DNA from: Rhodopseudomonas pentothenatexigens
Lineage (GTDB): Bacteria; Pseudomonadota; Alphaproteobacteria; Rhizobiales; Xanthobacteraceae
DNA length: 64,000 nt
Reading direction: 5' to 3'
Assembly (NCBI RefSeq): GCF_900218015.1
Contig: NZ_UFQQ01000025.1
Location: 1 to 64,000 of the forward strand
Position numbers and translations under genes: made by a program. Positions 31,100 through 41,486 of this stretch are shown here, one piece after another (within the stretch, counting starts at the first letter, position 1; each line of letters starts with the position of its first letter). The notes under the pieces were generated by a model. It worked only from the letters and a program-made list of their open reading frames with translations. It was not told the DNA's origin and searched no databases.

Positions 31100-31262
31100 C
31101 GCCAGCGGCTCGTAGGGGCGGGCGGCCGGTCTCGCCCGGCCGCACCTTGCGGATCAACCCAGCAACGCGCTCCCAATCGATCAGGCCGGAAATGCGCTCC
31201 AGCCGCTCGTTGCGCCCAAACCCCGCCGGCAGCAAAGCCTCGATGAAACTGTCCTGCGCCAT
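31026..31262 (-). CDS. IS5-family transposase, N-terminal frame
   Basis: This 78-residue frame begins MAQDSFIEALLPAGFGRNER and continues as RISGLIDWERVAGLIRKVRP. That is the N-terminal region of the transposase, which should read on into PYEPLAMFKALLLQQ. The actual frame instead runs into unrelated Arg-rich sequence (LRAAGDVQST) after ETGRPP. It overlaps the main transposase frame by 74 bases. One extra C in the four-C run at 31115-31118 (plus-strand GGGG) would restore the reading frame. Either this is a +1 slippage site or the element is dead. Confidence 0.75.
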   Translation of the reverse strand: MAQDSFIEALLPAGFGRNERLERISGLIDWERVAGLIRKVRPGETGRPPLRAAGDVQSTVAAAVVRTVRPRPGRGAAR

Positions 31263-31550
31263 CCGATTCACCTCCGCATACCGAAGTGAATCATATCCAG
31301 AGCAAACAGTCAGGTTTTGCAGAGGCCTCGCTTGCGGGAGAGGGTTGGGGTGAGGGCGACGCGGGCACAATGCTTGTGTGGCACAACGCGCACTCAGTGC
31401 CTGGGGACCCCCACCCCCGACCCCTCCTCGCAAGGGGGAGGGGAGAAGAGCGCTCCCACCCCTGATTGCAGAAATTGCGTCATCCCCGCTCCACAGCGCG
31501 CTCCCTCTCCCGCCTGCGGGAGAGGGTTGGGGTGAGGGCCGACGCGGGCA

Positions 31551-31735
31551 CTGACTCAGCGACTCGTTGATAGGAGTGCCCTCACCCGGATCGCTACGCG
31601 ATCCGACCTCTCCCGCAATCGGGAGAGGTGCGCTGTGCTTGGGACTCCTCGCCGACGACCACTGATCACCAAAAGACCGAGCCCGCAGACGCGAGCCCGG
31701 TGAGGTGATCGTCGGCCGTTTCTTGGTGGCGGCGG
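31551..31735. other. Repeat-rich gap downstream of the small membrane protein gene
   Basis: It contains CTCTCCCGCAATCGGGAGAG (about 31609-31628) and a preceding CGGATCGCTACGCGATCCG palindrome (31587-31605), members of the CTCTCCCGC repeat family. No gene is apparent. Confidence 0.6.
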
Positions 31736-32089
31736 TCAGCCGCCCTTCGGCTTGATCGGCTCGCCGATCTTCTCCGGCGGGGCCGGCGGCAGCGCGGGCT
31801 TGGCGCCGGACTGGACCGCGTCCTGATCCGGACGGGCCGGCTGCGGCGGGATGTCGTGCGGACGCGCGCCGGTCGGTCCGGCGTCGTCCGGTGCGGTCGG
31901 CTTGGTCTCGGCGCCCGGGGTCGAGCTCGGCGGCTGCGGGGTGGCCTGGGCGAATTGCAGCCGGCCGGTGCGGCTGTCGACCTGGGTCAGCGACAGGCCC
32001 GACAGGGCCACGCCCGCCGCGATCAGCACGCCGGCCAGCAGCAGATCCCGCTTCAGGCCGCGCTCCTTGTCGTTGTCGTTCGGCGCCAT
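31736..32089 (-). CDS. Small membrane protein with Pro-rich periplasmic tail
   Basis: The 117-residue product starts MAPNDNDKERGLKRDLLLAG, with a single helix (LLLAGVLIAAGVALSGLSLT) at about residues 15-35. The rest is a Pro/Ala/Lys-rich, apparently disordered tail (PPSSTPGAETKPTAPD, PPAPPEKIGEPIKPKGG). The start has AGGA two bases upstream; an ATG three codons earlier is possible. The family is not recognised. It lies downstream of mgtC on the same strand. Confidence 0.6.
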   Translation of the reverse strand: MAPNDNDKERGLKRDLLLAGVLIAAGVALSGLSLTQVDSRTGRLQFAQATPQPPSSTPGAETKPTAPDDAGPTGARPHDIPPQPARPDQDAVQSGAKPALPPAPPEKIGEPIKPKGG

Positions 32090-32194
32090 GATCCTCATCC
32101 CTTGCTCGCCGAACCAACGGACGCGCACCGGCATCGTTCCGGGTTCCGGTGTCGCACCGGGTTCCGGAACGGCCGCAATTGCCTACAAGGTGAA

Positions 32195-32917
32195 TCAATC
32201 TTTAGTGCTGGTTTCCCAGGTGGCGAAGTCGACACCGGCTTCCCTGCCGAGTTCGTCGACCACCGCATCGAGTTCACTCGGGTCGATTGCGGTCGACACC
32301 AACGTGGCGACGATCTCGACCTTGTCCTCGGCATGCTCGAGCGCTTCGACCTCGACTTCCGCGACCGGATAGTCGGCTTGTTCCAGCCGCTCTTCGAGGT
32401 GCTCGCGCAGACGCCCGGCGGCGGCGCTGCCGGCGGTGAGCCGCACCGCATAGGTCGCCTCCGAGGTGCGCTCGTCGAACGGGATGCGGTTGATGGCGTT
32501 GACCAGCGGCCGCAGCAGCGTGTTGCCGGCGATCACGAACACCGTCAGCGCCACGGCCTGCGCCGCCATGTCTCCGCCGGCGCAGCAGCCGACCGCCGCC
32601 GAACTCCACAGCGTCGCAGCGGTGTTCAGGCCGCGGACGTTCATGCCCTCCTTCATGATCACGCCGGCGCCGAGAAAGCCGATGCCGGAGACCACATAGG
32701 CGATCACCCGGACCGCGCCGTCGGCGCCGGCCAGATGCATCGCCAGATCGACGAAGGCGGCGGCGCCGACTGCCACCAGCACGTTGGTGCGCAGGCCCGC
32801 AGCACGGGTCCGATACTGCCGCTCCGCGCCGATCAGCATCCCGAGCACGAACGCGACGGTGAGGCTGACCAGCGTGTCGAAGAAGTCCGCGGTCTGGAAG
32901 GTGGTGAGGAAACGCAT
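32195..32917 (-). CDS. MgtC/SapB family membrane protein
   Basis: The 240-residue protein has an MgtC N-terminal domain with four or five helices: DTLVSLTVAFVLGMLIGAERQYR (the conserved GxERQ), AGLRTNVLVAVGAAAFV, VSGIGFLGAGVIMKEGMNVRGLNTAATLW, and ALTVFVIAGNTLLRP. The C-terminal 95 residues form an ACT-like soluble domain (EDKVEIVATLVSTAIDPSEL). MgtC proteins help cells survive low Mg2+ and inhibit or tune the F1F0 ATPase in some pathogens. Here the gene follows the WD40 protein by 34 bases, so it may belong to the zinc-region transcript. No Mg riboswitch space exists upstream. Confidence 0.9.
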   Translation of the reverse strand: MRFLTTFQTADFFDTLVSLTVAFVLGMLIGAERQYRTRAAGLRTNVLVAVGAAAFVDLAMHLAGADGAVRVIAYVVSGIGFLGAGVIMKEGMNVRGLNTAATLWSSAAVGCCAGGDMAAQAVALTVFVIAGNTLLRPLVNAINRIPFDERTSEATYAVRLTAGSAAAGRLREHLEERLEQADYPVAEVEVEALEHAEDKVEIVATLVSTAIDPSELDAVVDELGREAGVDFATWETSTKD

Positions 32918-32950
32918 CGGAAGCCGCCTGCTGTCGGAGACGGCTTCCTC

Positions 32951-33970
32951 TTACAGCGGAAGGATGCCGGCCGCACCATCCTCGTCGGAAAACGCCAGCA
33001 GGGTGCCGGCGGCATTCCAGCCGAGCGCCGCGATCGCGGGCGTGCCGTTGCGGCGGCCGAGGATCTCGGCGCCGTCGTTCATCCGCACCAGCAGCACGGT
33101 GCCGTCGCTGTAGCCGGCGGCGAGGATGTCGTTCTTGGGATGGCAGGCGACCGCGCTGACCCGCGCCTCGAGCGGTCCCAGCATCGCCGGCTGCTTGCCC
33201 ATCGGGCCATCCTTGCTGGCGAACGGCCAGATGATCACCGCGTCGGCGCCGGAGGTGGCGAGACCCTTGCCGCCGACCGTCCAGGCCATCGACCGCACCC
33301 GGCCGGGATAGCCGGTCATCCGCATGTGCTTGGAATCGGCGAGCCGCCAGCCATGCAGCGCCGGCTCGTGCATCGCGGTGACCAGGAAGCGGTTGTCCGG
33401 GCTGAACATCACGCCGAGATGCGAGCCGGCCCATTCGAGGAATTCGGCGTTGCCGGCCATGTTCGGAAACCACAGCGTCACGCCGTTGTAGTGCGCGATC
33501 GCGAGCCGCAACCCCTTCGGCGCGAACGCGAGGCCGCCGACAGTTGACGGCACCTCGAAAAACTTGTCCTCGGCCTTGGGCGTCCGGACATAGGCGATCT
33601 TGCCGGCGGACCACGCCACCGCGCCGTCCGGATGCAGCGCGACATTGTCGATCCAGCGCCGCTTGGCATCGGTGGCGACGGTCTCGGCGTTGCCGGAGCC
33701 GTCCAGCAGCATCACCTTGCCGTCGTCGCCGCCGGTGACGATGCGCTTGCCGTCGCAGGCCGAGCTGAGAATGCCGCCGCCGTGCAGCGCGACGGTCGAG
33801 ACGGTGCCGTCGGCGGCGACCAGCGCCGCGTTCTCCTCGGTGCCGATGAACACCGCGGTGTCGCCGAGGAAGTGGACCGCACTGGCGCCGCCTTCGATCG
33901 TGACCGGCCTGACCCGGTCGGTTACCGACGCGATCGACCCGGCTTCGCCGGGCGCCTCGAAGCCGCTCAT
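32951..33970 (-). CDS. WD40-repeat protein coupled to the COG0523 metallochaperone
   Basis: The 339-residue protein is built of about seven beta-propeller blades: VTIEGGASAVHFLGDTAVF, CDGKRIVTGGDDGKVMLLDG, VALHPDGAVAWSAGKIAYVR, PKGLRLAIAHYNGVTLWFP, SPDNRFLVTAMHEPALHGWR, GGKGLATSGADAVIIWPFA, CHPKNDILAAGYSDGTVLLV, and a final blade. It has no signal peptide and should be cytoplasmic. Its ATG overlaps the stop of the COG0523 GTPase gene (ATGA), so the two are translationally coupled. A role with the metallochaperone, such as a scaffold for client proteins, is suggested by coupling alone. Confidence 0.85.
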   Translation of the reverse strand: MSGFEAPGEAGSIASVTDRVRPVTIEGGASAVHFLGDTAVFIGTEENAALVAADGTVSTVALHGGGILSSACDGKRIVTGGDDGKVMLLDGSGNAETVATDAKRRWIDNVALHPDGAVAWSAGKIAYVRTPKAEDKFFEVPSTVGGLAFAPKGLRLAIAHYNGVTLWFPNMAGNAEFLEWAGSHLGVMFSPDNRFLVTAMHEPALHGWRLADSKHMRMTGYPGRVRSMAWTVGGKGLATSGADAVIIWPFASKDGPMGKQPAMLGPLEARVSAVACHPKNDILAAGYSDGTVLLVRMNDGAEILGRRNGTPAIAALGWNAAGTLLAFSDEDGAAGILPL

Positions 33971-35016
33971 GACGCGATGCACTTGGCGAAGCCGTCGCGG
34001 ATCGCCTGCTCGGGCAGATCGCGGCCGATGAACACCACCCGGCTCTCGCGCGGTTCGCCGTCCTTCCAGGCGCGCTGATGATCGCCTTCCAGCATCATAT
34101 GCACGCCCTGGAACACGTAGCGGTCGTCGTCTCCCCTGAAGGCAAGAATGCCCTTGGAGCGCAGGATCTTGCCGCCTTCAGTCTGCACCAGTTGCTGCAG
34201 CCAGGGCATGAACTTGGCCGGGTCGAGCGGCTTGTCGCTCTTCAGCGACAGCGATTGCATGTCCTCGTCGTGATAGTGCTTGAGCCCGTGGCCGTGATGA
34301 TGATCGTGGCCGTGGTGATGGTCACCATGGTCGTGATCATGATGGTGATCGTGATCGTCGGCTTCGAGGAACGCAGGCTCGATCTCGAGAATGCGGTCGA
34401 GGTCGAACGCGCCGCGCTCCAGCACGTCGGCCAGCGCGACCTGGCAGCGCTGCGTCGGGTGCAGCTTGGCATAAGGATTGATCGCGCGGATTCGGGCCTC
34501 GACTTCGGTCAGTTCGGCCGGGCTCACCAGGTCGGTCTTGTTGAGCACGATGACGTCGGCGAAGGCGATCTGGTTCTTGGCTTCCGGCGCATCCTTCAGC
34601 CGCTCGCTCAGCCATTTGGCATCGGCGACGGTGACCACTGCGTCGAGCCGTGCGGCGTTCTGCACGTCCTCGTCGACGAAGAAGGTCTGCGCCACCGGCG
34701 CCGGATCGGCGAGCCCGGTGGTCTCGACGATGATCGCGTCGAACTTGCCCTTGCGCTTCATCAGGCCGGCGAGAATCCGCACCAGGTCGCCGCGCACCGT
34801 GCAGCAGACGCAGCCGTTATTCATTTCGAACACTTCTTCGTCGGCGCCGATGATCAGGTCGTTGTCGATGCCGATCTCGCCGAACTCGTTGACGATCACC
34901 GCATATTTCTTGCCGTGGTTCTCCGACAGAATGCGGTTCAGCAGCGTGGTCTTGCCGGCGCCGAGATAGCCGGTGAGCACGGTGACGGGAATTTTCGAGG
35001 CGGCGGTAGAGGACAT
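33967..35016 (-). CDS. COG0523 (CobW/YjiA/ZNG1-like) metallochaperone GTPase
   Basis: The 349-residue protein is a G3E-family GTPase. Walker A is GYLGAGKT at 16-23, the metal-binding CxCC is C69-V-C71-C72 in NNGCVCCTVRGDL, the Walker B/switch region is VETTGLADP, and the guanine motif is NKTD in VLNKTDLVSP. A His/Asp loop at about 217-250 (DDHDHHHDHDHGDHHHGHDH) probably stores or senses Zn2+. Then comes the CobW C-terminal domain (GGKILRSKGILAFRG, VFQGVHMML). Next to znuABC a zinc-transfer role is likely. It is 119 bases after znuA and overlaps the WD40 gene downstream. Confidence 0.93.
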   Translation of the reverse strand: MSSTAASKIPVTVLTGYLGAGKTTLLNRILSENHGKKYAVIVNEFGEIGIDNDLIIGADEEVFEMNNGCVCCTVRGDLVRILAGLMKRKGKFDAIIVETTGLADPAPVAQTFFVDEDVQNAARLDAVVTVADAKWLSERLKDAPEAKNQIAFADVIVLNKTDLVSPAELTEVEARIRAINPYAKLHPTQRCQVALADVLERGAFDLDRILEIEPAFLEADDHDHHHDHDHGDHHHGHDHHHGHGLKHYHDEDMQSLSLKSDKPLDPAKFMPWLQQLVQTEGGKILRSKGILAFRGDDDRYVFQGVHMMLEGDHQRAWKDGEPRESRVVFIGRDLPEQAIRDGFAKCIAS

Positions 35017-35135
35017 CAGGCACGAACTCCAGCACGGAAGCCCCGTCCTGAAACACGGCTTGCGCGTCTCGAAGGTCGGGGCCGGAAAGGGCGGGATTGC
35101 GCTCCGCCGGGCATGCCGGACGCAGCGGGACCGGG

Positions 35136-36959
<1,824 letters not shown>

Positions 36960-37715
36960 TCAGGCTGCCTGCGGGGCGGCGGTGCAGGCGGCGGCGCTGT
37001 CGTCGAACGCCTCGCACATCCGCCGCGCCTCGGTCTGGTTGTCGGTCGTCAATACGTCGGCGGTCGCGCCCCAGGCCACCGCGGTCCGCGCCAGCAGCAG
37101 CGTCTGCGGGAAGCTGGCATGCACCAGCTCCAGGTCGTGCAGCGCCGCGATCACGGTTCGCCCCTCGTCGTGCCAATGACGCACCAGATTGACGAGGTCC
37201 GCCGTCGTCCGGGCGTCGACGGCGTTGAACGGCTCGTCGAGCACGATGACGCGGGCGTCCTGCAGCAGCACGCGGGCGAACAGCATGCGCTGCATCTGGC
37301 CGCCCGACAGCGTGCCGATGTTCCGGCCTTCGAATCCCGACAGGCCGACCGCCGCGAGTGCGCGCGAGATCCGCTGCTTGGCATCCCCGCCGAGCCGCCC
37401 GAACGCCCCGGTCGTTCGCCACAGCCCAATGCCGACGAAATCGAACACCGAAATCGGAAACGAGCGGTCGATCTCGGCACTTTGCGGCAGATAGGCGATG
37501 TCGTGGACGTCGACCCCGTCGCGATCAATCGAGCCGGCCAGCGGTTTCAGGATACCGACGATCCCGCGAAACAGCGTCGACTTGCCGGCGCCATTCGGAC
37601 CGACCACAGCCAGCAGCGTCCCAGCCGCAATCTGCCCGGACAAGTGATGCACCGCGGGGTGACGGTCGTAGCCCAGGGTGACGTCGTGGAAGGTAAGCTG
37701 CGGCGTCATGGTCAT
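36960..37715 (-). CDS. znuC: Zinc ABC transporter ATP-binding protein
   Basis: The 251-residue ATPase has Walker A GPNGAGKST at 39-47, the signature GTLSGGQMQRMLFARVLLQ, Walker B VIVLDEPFNAVD, and the switch His in ALHDLELVHASF. The C-terminal tail has Cys and acidic residues. It drives ZnuB. The start at 37715 (MTMTPQL) overlaps the stop of the small upstream protein by four bases, so translation is coupled. The order small protein-znuC-znuB-znuA reads from the Zur site. Confidence 0.94.
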   Translation of the reverse strand: MTMTPQLTFHDVTLGYDRHPAVHHLSGQIAAGTLLAVVGPNGAGKSTLFRGIVGILKPLAGSIDRDGVDVHDIAYLPQSAEIDRSFPISVFDFVGIGLWRTTGAFGRLGGDAKQRISRALAAVGLSGFEGRNIGTLSGGQMQRMLFARVLLQDARVIVLDEPFNAVDARTTADLVNLVRHWHDEGRTVIAALHDLELVHASFPQTLLLARTAVAWGATADVLTTDNQTEARRMCEAFDDSAAACTAAPQAA

Positions 37716-37912
37716 CTCATTGCGGCCAGCACGAGCGCCCATAAGGCGGCGCTGATCGCGAGCGCCGCCCCGACTCGGCTGGCGAGGCCCATCCTCAGGA
37801 TCGACCAGGGGGCTGGCTGCGGCGGGTGCGGCGATTCGGCGCCATGGACATGCAAATGGACATGGCGCGCCGGCTGTCCCGGATTCGAGACGGGAGAAGG
37901 AGAATGGGTCAC
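37712..37912 (-). CDS. Small His-containing membrane protein, first gene of the zinc operon
   Basis: This 66-residue protein starts at a GTG (VTHSPSPVSNPGQ) and carries a His motif HVHLHVHGAESPHPP at about 17-31, followed by one C-terminal helix (VGAALAISAALWALVLAAM). The stop overlaps the znuC start (ATGA). It lies directly after the Zur site and shares the zinc operon. It may be a metal-binding accessory in the membrane, an inference from context and His content. The family is unknown to me, and the start is the least certain part. Confidence 0.65.
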   Translation of the reverse strand: MTHSPSPVSNPGQPARHVHLHVHGAESPHPPQPAPWSILRMGLASRVGAALAISAALWALVLAAMR

Positions 37913-37950
37913 GCTCGATCCATGAACGGGAGTTATCTTGTCGGCCTCTC

Positions 37951-37968
37951 GTAATACTATAACATCAT
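37951..37968. promoter_or_regulatory. Probable Zur box of the znu operon
   Basis: On the plus strand the site reads GTAATACTATAACATCAT, close to the alphaproteobacterial Zur consensus of two GTAAT half sites around TTATAA. The centre is 47 bases before the GTG start of the small protein on the minus strand. The match is by eye. Zur with Zn2+ would repress the operon in zinc-replete cells. Confidence 0.75.
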
Positions 37969-38002
37969 CCGGGCGACCTGAGGCAAGTGCCCGGCAGCGC
38001 AC

Positions 38003-38289
38003 ATAACCTCAACAGATCAAGGCCTTAAAACGCGAGCGGACGATTCCGTCCATCTTTTGAGCAGCCGGCCGAATCCGATGCTCTGGAAGGCGGCAGGCGA
38101 GGTTCCGAATTAAGGCGAAATTTAGATCTCTTTAAGGTTCCATTAGCCATAAAAAATTGTGCACCATCATGAGGTTAGTTCCAAAGGGAGTGTGGCCTCC
38201 CGGTGACAGCATTTTGCGTAAAATCCCGCTAAGCCATGAAGCAGATGGCGCCGACGAACGGTGCGTCTGACAAAGTCTGGAGACAACAC
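38003..38289. other. Upstream region of the porin-like gene
   Basis: About 290 bases with an AT-rich middle (38110-38165) that likely holds the promoter. I see no clear -35/-10 pair nor repeat. Confidence 0.5.
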
Positions 38290-38994
38290 ATGAAGAAGAT
38301 TCTGCTCGGCACCGTGGCCCTGGTCGCCCTCGGCGCGGCCCCGGCCCTCGCCGCGGACCTCGCTGCTCGTCCGTACACCAAGGCTCCGGCCTACGCCCCG
38401 GCCCCGATCTACAACTGGACCGGCTTCTACATCGGTGGTCACATCGGTGGCGCCTTCTCGGGCGACAACAGCATCGGCACTGGCGTCACCGCCAGCAACG
38501 ACGGCAAGTTCCTCGGCGGTGTGCAGGCCGGTTACGACTGGCAGTTCGCTCCGAACTGGGTGCTCGGTGTTGAAGGTCAGTACAGCTGGCTGAGCGGCAC
38601 CAACAGCTCGGTGTCGTGGGGTGCCCCGGGTGCGGTGTTCACCTATGCTGACAACCAGCGTGGTCTGGCCTCGGTCACCGGCCGCCTCGGCTACACCTGG
38701 GGTCCGGCTCTGCTCTACGTCAAGGGCGGTTGGGCCTACGCCGACTACTCGAGCAGCCTGACCTTCAATGGCGTCGGCGTTGCGGTCGACAGCAAGACCG
38801 ACGGCTACACCGTCGGTGGCGGTCTCGAATACCTGTTCGCTCCGAACTGGTCGGGCAAGATCGAGTACCAGTACTACGACTTCGGCAACGTCACCCTCGC
38901 CCCGGGCTTCACCGCGAAGAACGACGAGCACGTTGTCAAGGCCGGCCTGAACTACCGCTTCAACTGGGGCGGTCCGGTCGTCGCCAAGTACTAA
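38290..38994 (+). CDS. Outer-membrane beta-barrel porin family protein (Omp25/RopB-like)
   Basis: The 234-residue protein begins with a signal peptide (MKKILLGTVALVALGAAPALA). It has the alphaproteobacterial opacity/Omp25-type pattern: YNWTGFYIGGHIGGAF, GGVQAGYDWQFAPNWVLGVEGQYSWL, VTGRLGYTWGPALLYVKGGWAYA, GGLEYLFAPNWSGKIEYQYYDFG, ending in HVVKAGLNYRFNW with a terminal aromatic/charged strand. The coding sequence is strongly biased toward a narrow codon set, as in a very highly expressed gene. It is likely a major outer-membrane protein. A strong terminator follows. Confidence 0.93.
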   Translation: MKKILLGTVALVALGAAPALAADLAARPYTKAPAYAPAPIYNWTGFYIGGHIGGAFSGDNSIGTGVTASNDGKFLGGVQAGYDWQFAPNWVLGVEGQYSWLSGTNSSVSWGAPGAVFTYADNQRGLASVTGRLGYTWGPALLYVKGGWAYADYSSSLTFNGVGVAVDSKTDGYTVGGGLEYLFAPNWSGKIEYQYYDFGNVTLAPGFTAKNDEHVVKAGLNYRFNWGGPVVAKY

Positions 38995-39025
38995 GACCTG
39001 ATCACTTCCTTCTTCGGGAAGTTGG

Positions 39026-39053
39026 AAGGGCCGGCCTCGCGCCGGCCCTTTTT
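39026..39053 (+). terminator. Rho-independent terminator of the porin-like gene
   Basis: AAGGGCCGGC (39026-39035) pairs with GCCGGCCCTT around CTCGC, followed by T residues at 39051-39053 and then CATTTTT. It begins about 30 bases after the stop codon. Confidence 0.9.
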
Positions 39054-39207
39054 CATTTTTGAAACCATGTCGGGCGGCGACGAACCGATTGCTCAAATTG
39101 CGATCGATGCTCGTAGAACCACGTGAAGAATATTAACCCCCTAAACTGATACTCCCGCCGGCGTCGCCGAGATCGACGCGAAGTTGAATGAATCAGGTGG
39201 GGGAAGC

Positions 39208-41346
39208 ATGTCTGGGAAATTCGCGAAACTCCGACGGTTGCGGCCGAAATTTCCGCAGCTCGGAATTCGTGGCAGCCTTTTCGCCGCATTCGCCGTGATT
39301 GCCGGCATGGCGATCCTGATCAGCGCCTGGGCCGGCATGAGCCTGCACCAGCTCGGCAGGACGATGTCGGAGCTGAGCGGCCGTGACATTCCCAAACTCG
39401 CCGCCAGCCTGCAGCTCGCCACCGAAAGCGAAAGTCTCGCCAGCCAGGCGCCGATCCTGCTCGACTCGCTGTCCGCCGAGCAGCTTCAGGAGCGCTCGGC
39501 CCGGATGAAGGCGGCGCAGCAGGTGGCGATCCAGAAGCTCGCCGACATCACCACTTACGGCGGCGACAAGGCGGTCGTCTCGGCGCTGAACGAAACGCTG
39601 AAGAACATCGACGACACCATCCGCAGCCTCGGCTCCGCCGCCAAGGAACGGCTCGACCTGACCACCCGCCACGTCAAGCTGTACGACGACCTGCGGCGCT
39701 CGCACGACGCCTTCATCGCGGTCGCCAATCCGGCGATGCTCGATGCCCAGGCCCAGATGAACGCGGTGCTCGGATCGGCCAACCTGTCGCAGGACGACGC
39801 CACCTCCGCCGGCCGCCGCATCGAACAGCTCGGCAATGTCATCGCCCTGACCAATCTGATCGCCTCTGACCTGATGGCGGCGCTGTCGGCTTCCAGCTCC
39901 GACGATCTCGAGCCGGTGGAAACCAGCTTCAAGGAAGCCCGTCAGGTGGTGAACAGCAATCTCGACGGACTCCCGGACAACCAGACCACGGCCGAGATCA
40001 AGGCTGCGGCGCAGAAGCTGATGGCGCTCGGCGACGGCAAGACCGGCGCGTTCAAGCTGCGACAGCTCGAACTCGACGCCCGCGACTATCGTGACCTGCT
40101 GCTCGACGAGACCCGCAAGCTCAACGTCGGCCTCGGCATCAGCGTCAAGCAGCTCGTCGACAACGTTCGTAACGAAACAACGCGGGGCACATCGGACGCG
40201 CAAGCGCAGATCACCTTGGCCACCCGGGTGATGATCGCGCTCGGCGCCCTGACCCTGGTCGGCTCGGCACTGTTCGTCTGGCTGTATGTCGGGCGCAGCA
40301 TCGTGCGCCGGATCGTCGGCCTGCAGAAGTCGATGCAGAGCCTCTCGGCCGGCGATCTCGGGACCGCGATCGACCGCGGCAGCCGCCGCGACGAGATCGC
40401 CGTGATGGCCGAGTCGCTCGAAGTGTTCCGCGACAACATGATCCGGGCGCGGGCGTTGAGCGAGGAGCAGGACAAGGATCGCGCCGCCAAGGCCGAACGC
40501 ACCGAACGGATCGAGGCGCGGATCGCCGAGTTCGAGGCGACGGTGCGCAGCGCGATGGAGAAGCTGCAATCCTCCGCCGATCAGATGCAGGAAACCGCGC
40601 ACGCGATGGCCACCACGTCGGAGCAGTCGAGCGCGCTGGTCACCACCGTCGCCTCGGCCGCGGAGGAAACCTCGGTCAACGTCCAGACCGTGGCGACCGG
40701 CACCGAGCAGCTCGCCTCGTCGATCGCCGAAATCAGCCGTCAGGTCACCACCTCGGCGGAGATCGCCACCCGCGCGGTGCGCGAAGCCGGCGAGACCGAC
40801 AGCACGATGCAGGGGCTCGCCGACAACGCCGAGCGGATCAGCGCGGTGATCGACCTGATCCAGAGCATCGCCTCACAGACCAATCTCCTGGCGCTCAACG
40901 CCACGATCGAAGCCGCGCGGGCCGGCGACGCCGGCCGTGGCTTCGCGGTGGTCGCAGCCGAGGTCAAGGACCTCGCCAGCCAGACCGCCAAGGCGACCGA
41001 GGAGATCCGCGCTCAGATCGCGGCGATGCAAGGGGTGACCAGTTCGGCGGTGGGCGCGATCCGCAACATCGGCCAGACCATCACTTCGATCAACGAGGTC
41101 ACCACCGCGATCACCGCGGCGGTCGAGGAACAGGGCGCGGCGACCCGCGAGATCGCCCGCAACATCCAGCACGCCGCCGGCGGCACCAGCGAGGTCTCCA
41201 GCAACATCGTCGGCGTCAGCGCTGCTGCCTCGCAGGCCGGCTCGGCTGCCGCCGAGGTGTTGAACGCCTCCGGCTCCCTGCGCCAGGAAACGGCAGTGCT
41301 GCGCGAGGAAATCGACGCCTTCCTGGTCAACATCCGCGCCGCCTGA
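39208..41346 (+). CDS. Methyl-accepting chemotaxis protein with HBM-like sensor
   Basis: The 712-residue receptor has a first helix at about 25-45 ([20 protein letters not shown]). A large all-helical periplasmic domain of about 290 residues follows, of the helical bimodular (HBM) size and style. The second helix is at about 337-360 ([22 protein letters not shown]), then HAMP, and a signalling domain. The conserved hairpin tip [20 protein letters not shown] is near residue 550. Methylation helices surround it. It senses small molecules and signals through CheA/CheW. The start at 39208 has AGGTGGGGGA upstream; a TTG at 39184 is less likely. Confidence 0.94.
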   Translation: MSGKFAKLRRLRPKFPQLGIRGSLFAAFAVIAGMAILISAWAGMSLHQLGRTMSELSGRDIPKLAASLQLATESESLASQAPILLDSLSAEQLQERSARMKAAQQVAIQKLADITTYGGDKAVVSALNETLKNIDDTIRSLGSAAKERLDLTTRHVKLYDDLRRSHDAFIAVANPAMLDAQAQMNAVLGSANLSQDDATSAGRRIEQLGNVIALTNLIASDLMAALSASSSDDLEPVETSFKEARQVVNSNLDGLPDNQTTAEIKAAAQKLMALGDGKTGAFKLRQLELDARDYRDLLLDETRKLNVGLGISVKQLVDNVRNETTRGTSDAQAQITLATRVMIALGALTLVGSALFVWLYVGRSIVRRIVGLQKSMQSLSAGDLGTAIDRGSRRDEIAVMAESLEVFRDNMIRARALSEEQDKDRAAKAERTERIEARIAEFEATVRSAMEKLQSSADQMQETAHAMATTSEQSSALVTTVASAAEETSVNVQTVATGTEQLASSIAEISRQVTTSAEIATRAVREAGETDSTMQGLADNAERISAVIDLIQSIASQTNLLALNATIEAARAGDAGRGFAVVAAEVKDLASQTAKATEEIRAQIAAMQGVTSSAVGAIRNIGQTITSINEVTTAITAAVEEQGAATREIARNIQHAAGGTSEVSSNIVGVSAAASQAGSAAAEVLNASGSLRQETAVLREEIDAFLVNIRAA

Positions 41347-41486
41347 CGGCGCGGCGAAATCGGGCGGCCGGTGGCGTACACCCCGGCCGCCGGTCCAGCC
41401 CTGTGATCGCTGCAGCCGGCCCGGCGGTTTTTCGGCTGGCGCCGCCGCTCCGCTGCCGCTAAGCCGGGTCAGGGAGCCCGCGCCGA

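Larger units (their letters stand above)
30189..31329 (-). mobile_element. IS5-family insertion sequence
   Basis: The element is about 1140 bases with imperfect terminal inverted repeats: left GAGGCCTCTGCGAAACTGGC, right end (inverted) GAGGCCTCTGCAAAACCTGA. It carries one transposase in two frames. The inverted repetition continues outward through GCAAGC/GCTTGC into the palindrome of the host repeat, so exact ends and the target duplication cannot be fixed. It interrupts the second copy of the 182-base tandem repeat between hss and a small hypothetical gene. Confidence 0.85.
29981..31550. repeat. Tandem 182-bp repeat interrupted by an IS element
   Basis: Copy one runs from 29981 (CGCAGCGCGCTCCCTCTCCC) to 30162. 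Copy two begins at 30163, is interrupted at about 30189 and resumes after about 31329 to 31491. A partial third copy runs 31492 to about 31550. The period is 182 bases. Each copy starts with a CTCTCCCGC/GCGGGAGAG hairpin and contains a second GCAAGGGGG hairpin. The copies differ at scattered positions. This is not a CRISPR: there are no short spaced repeats. Confidence 0.85.

Noticed and set aside
29981-31550. Tandem repeat considered as a CRISPR array
   Set aside because: The unit is 182 bases with internal hairpins and no regular short repeats with unique spacers, and no cas genes are near.
35017-35135. A second Zur box between znuA and the COG0523 gene
   Set aside because: The 119-base gap is GC-rich and shows no GTAAT half sites; read-through from znuA is simpler.
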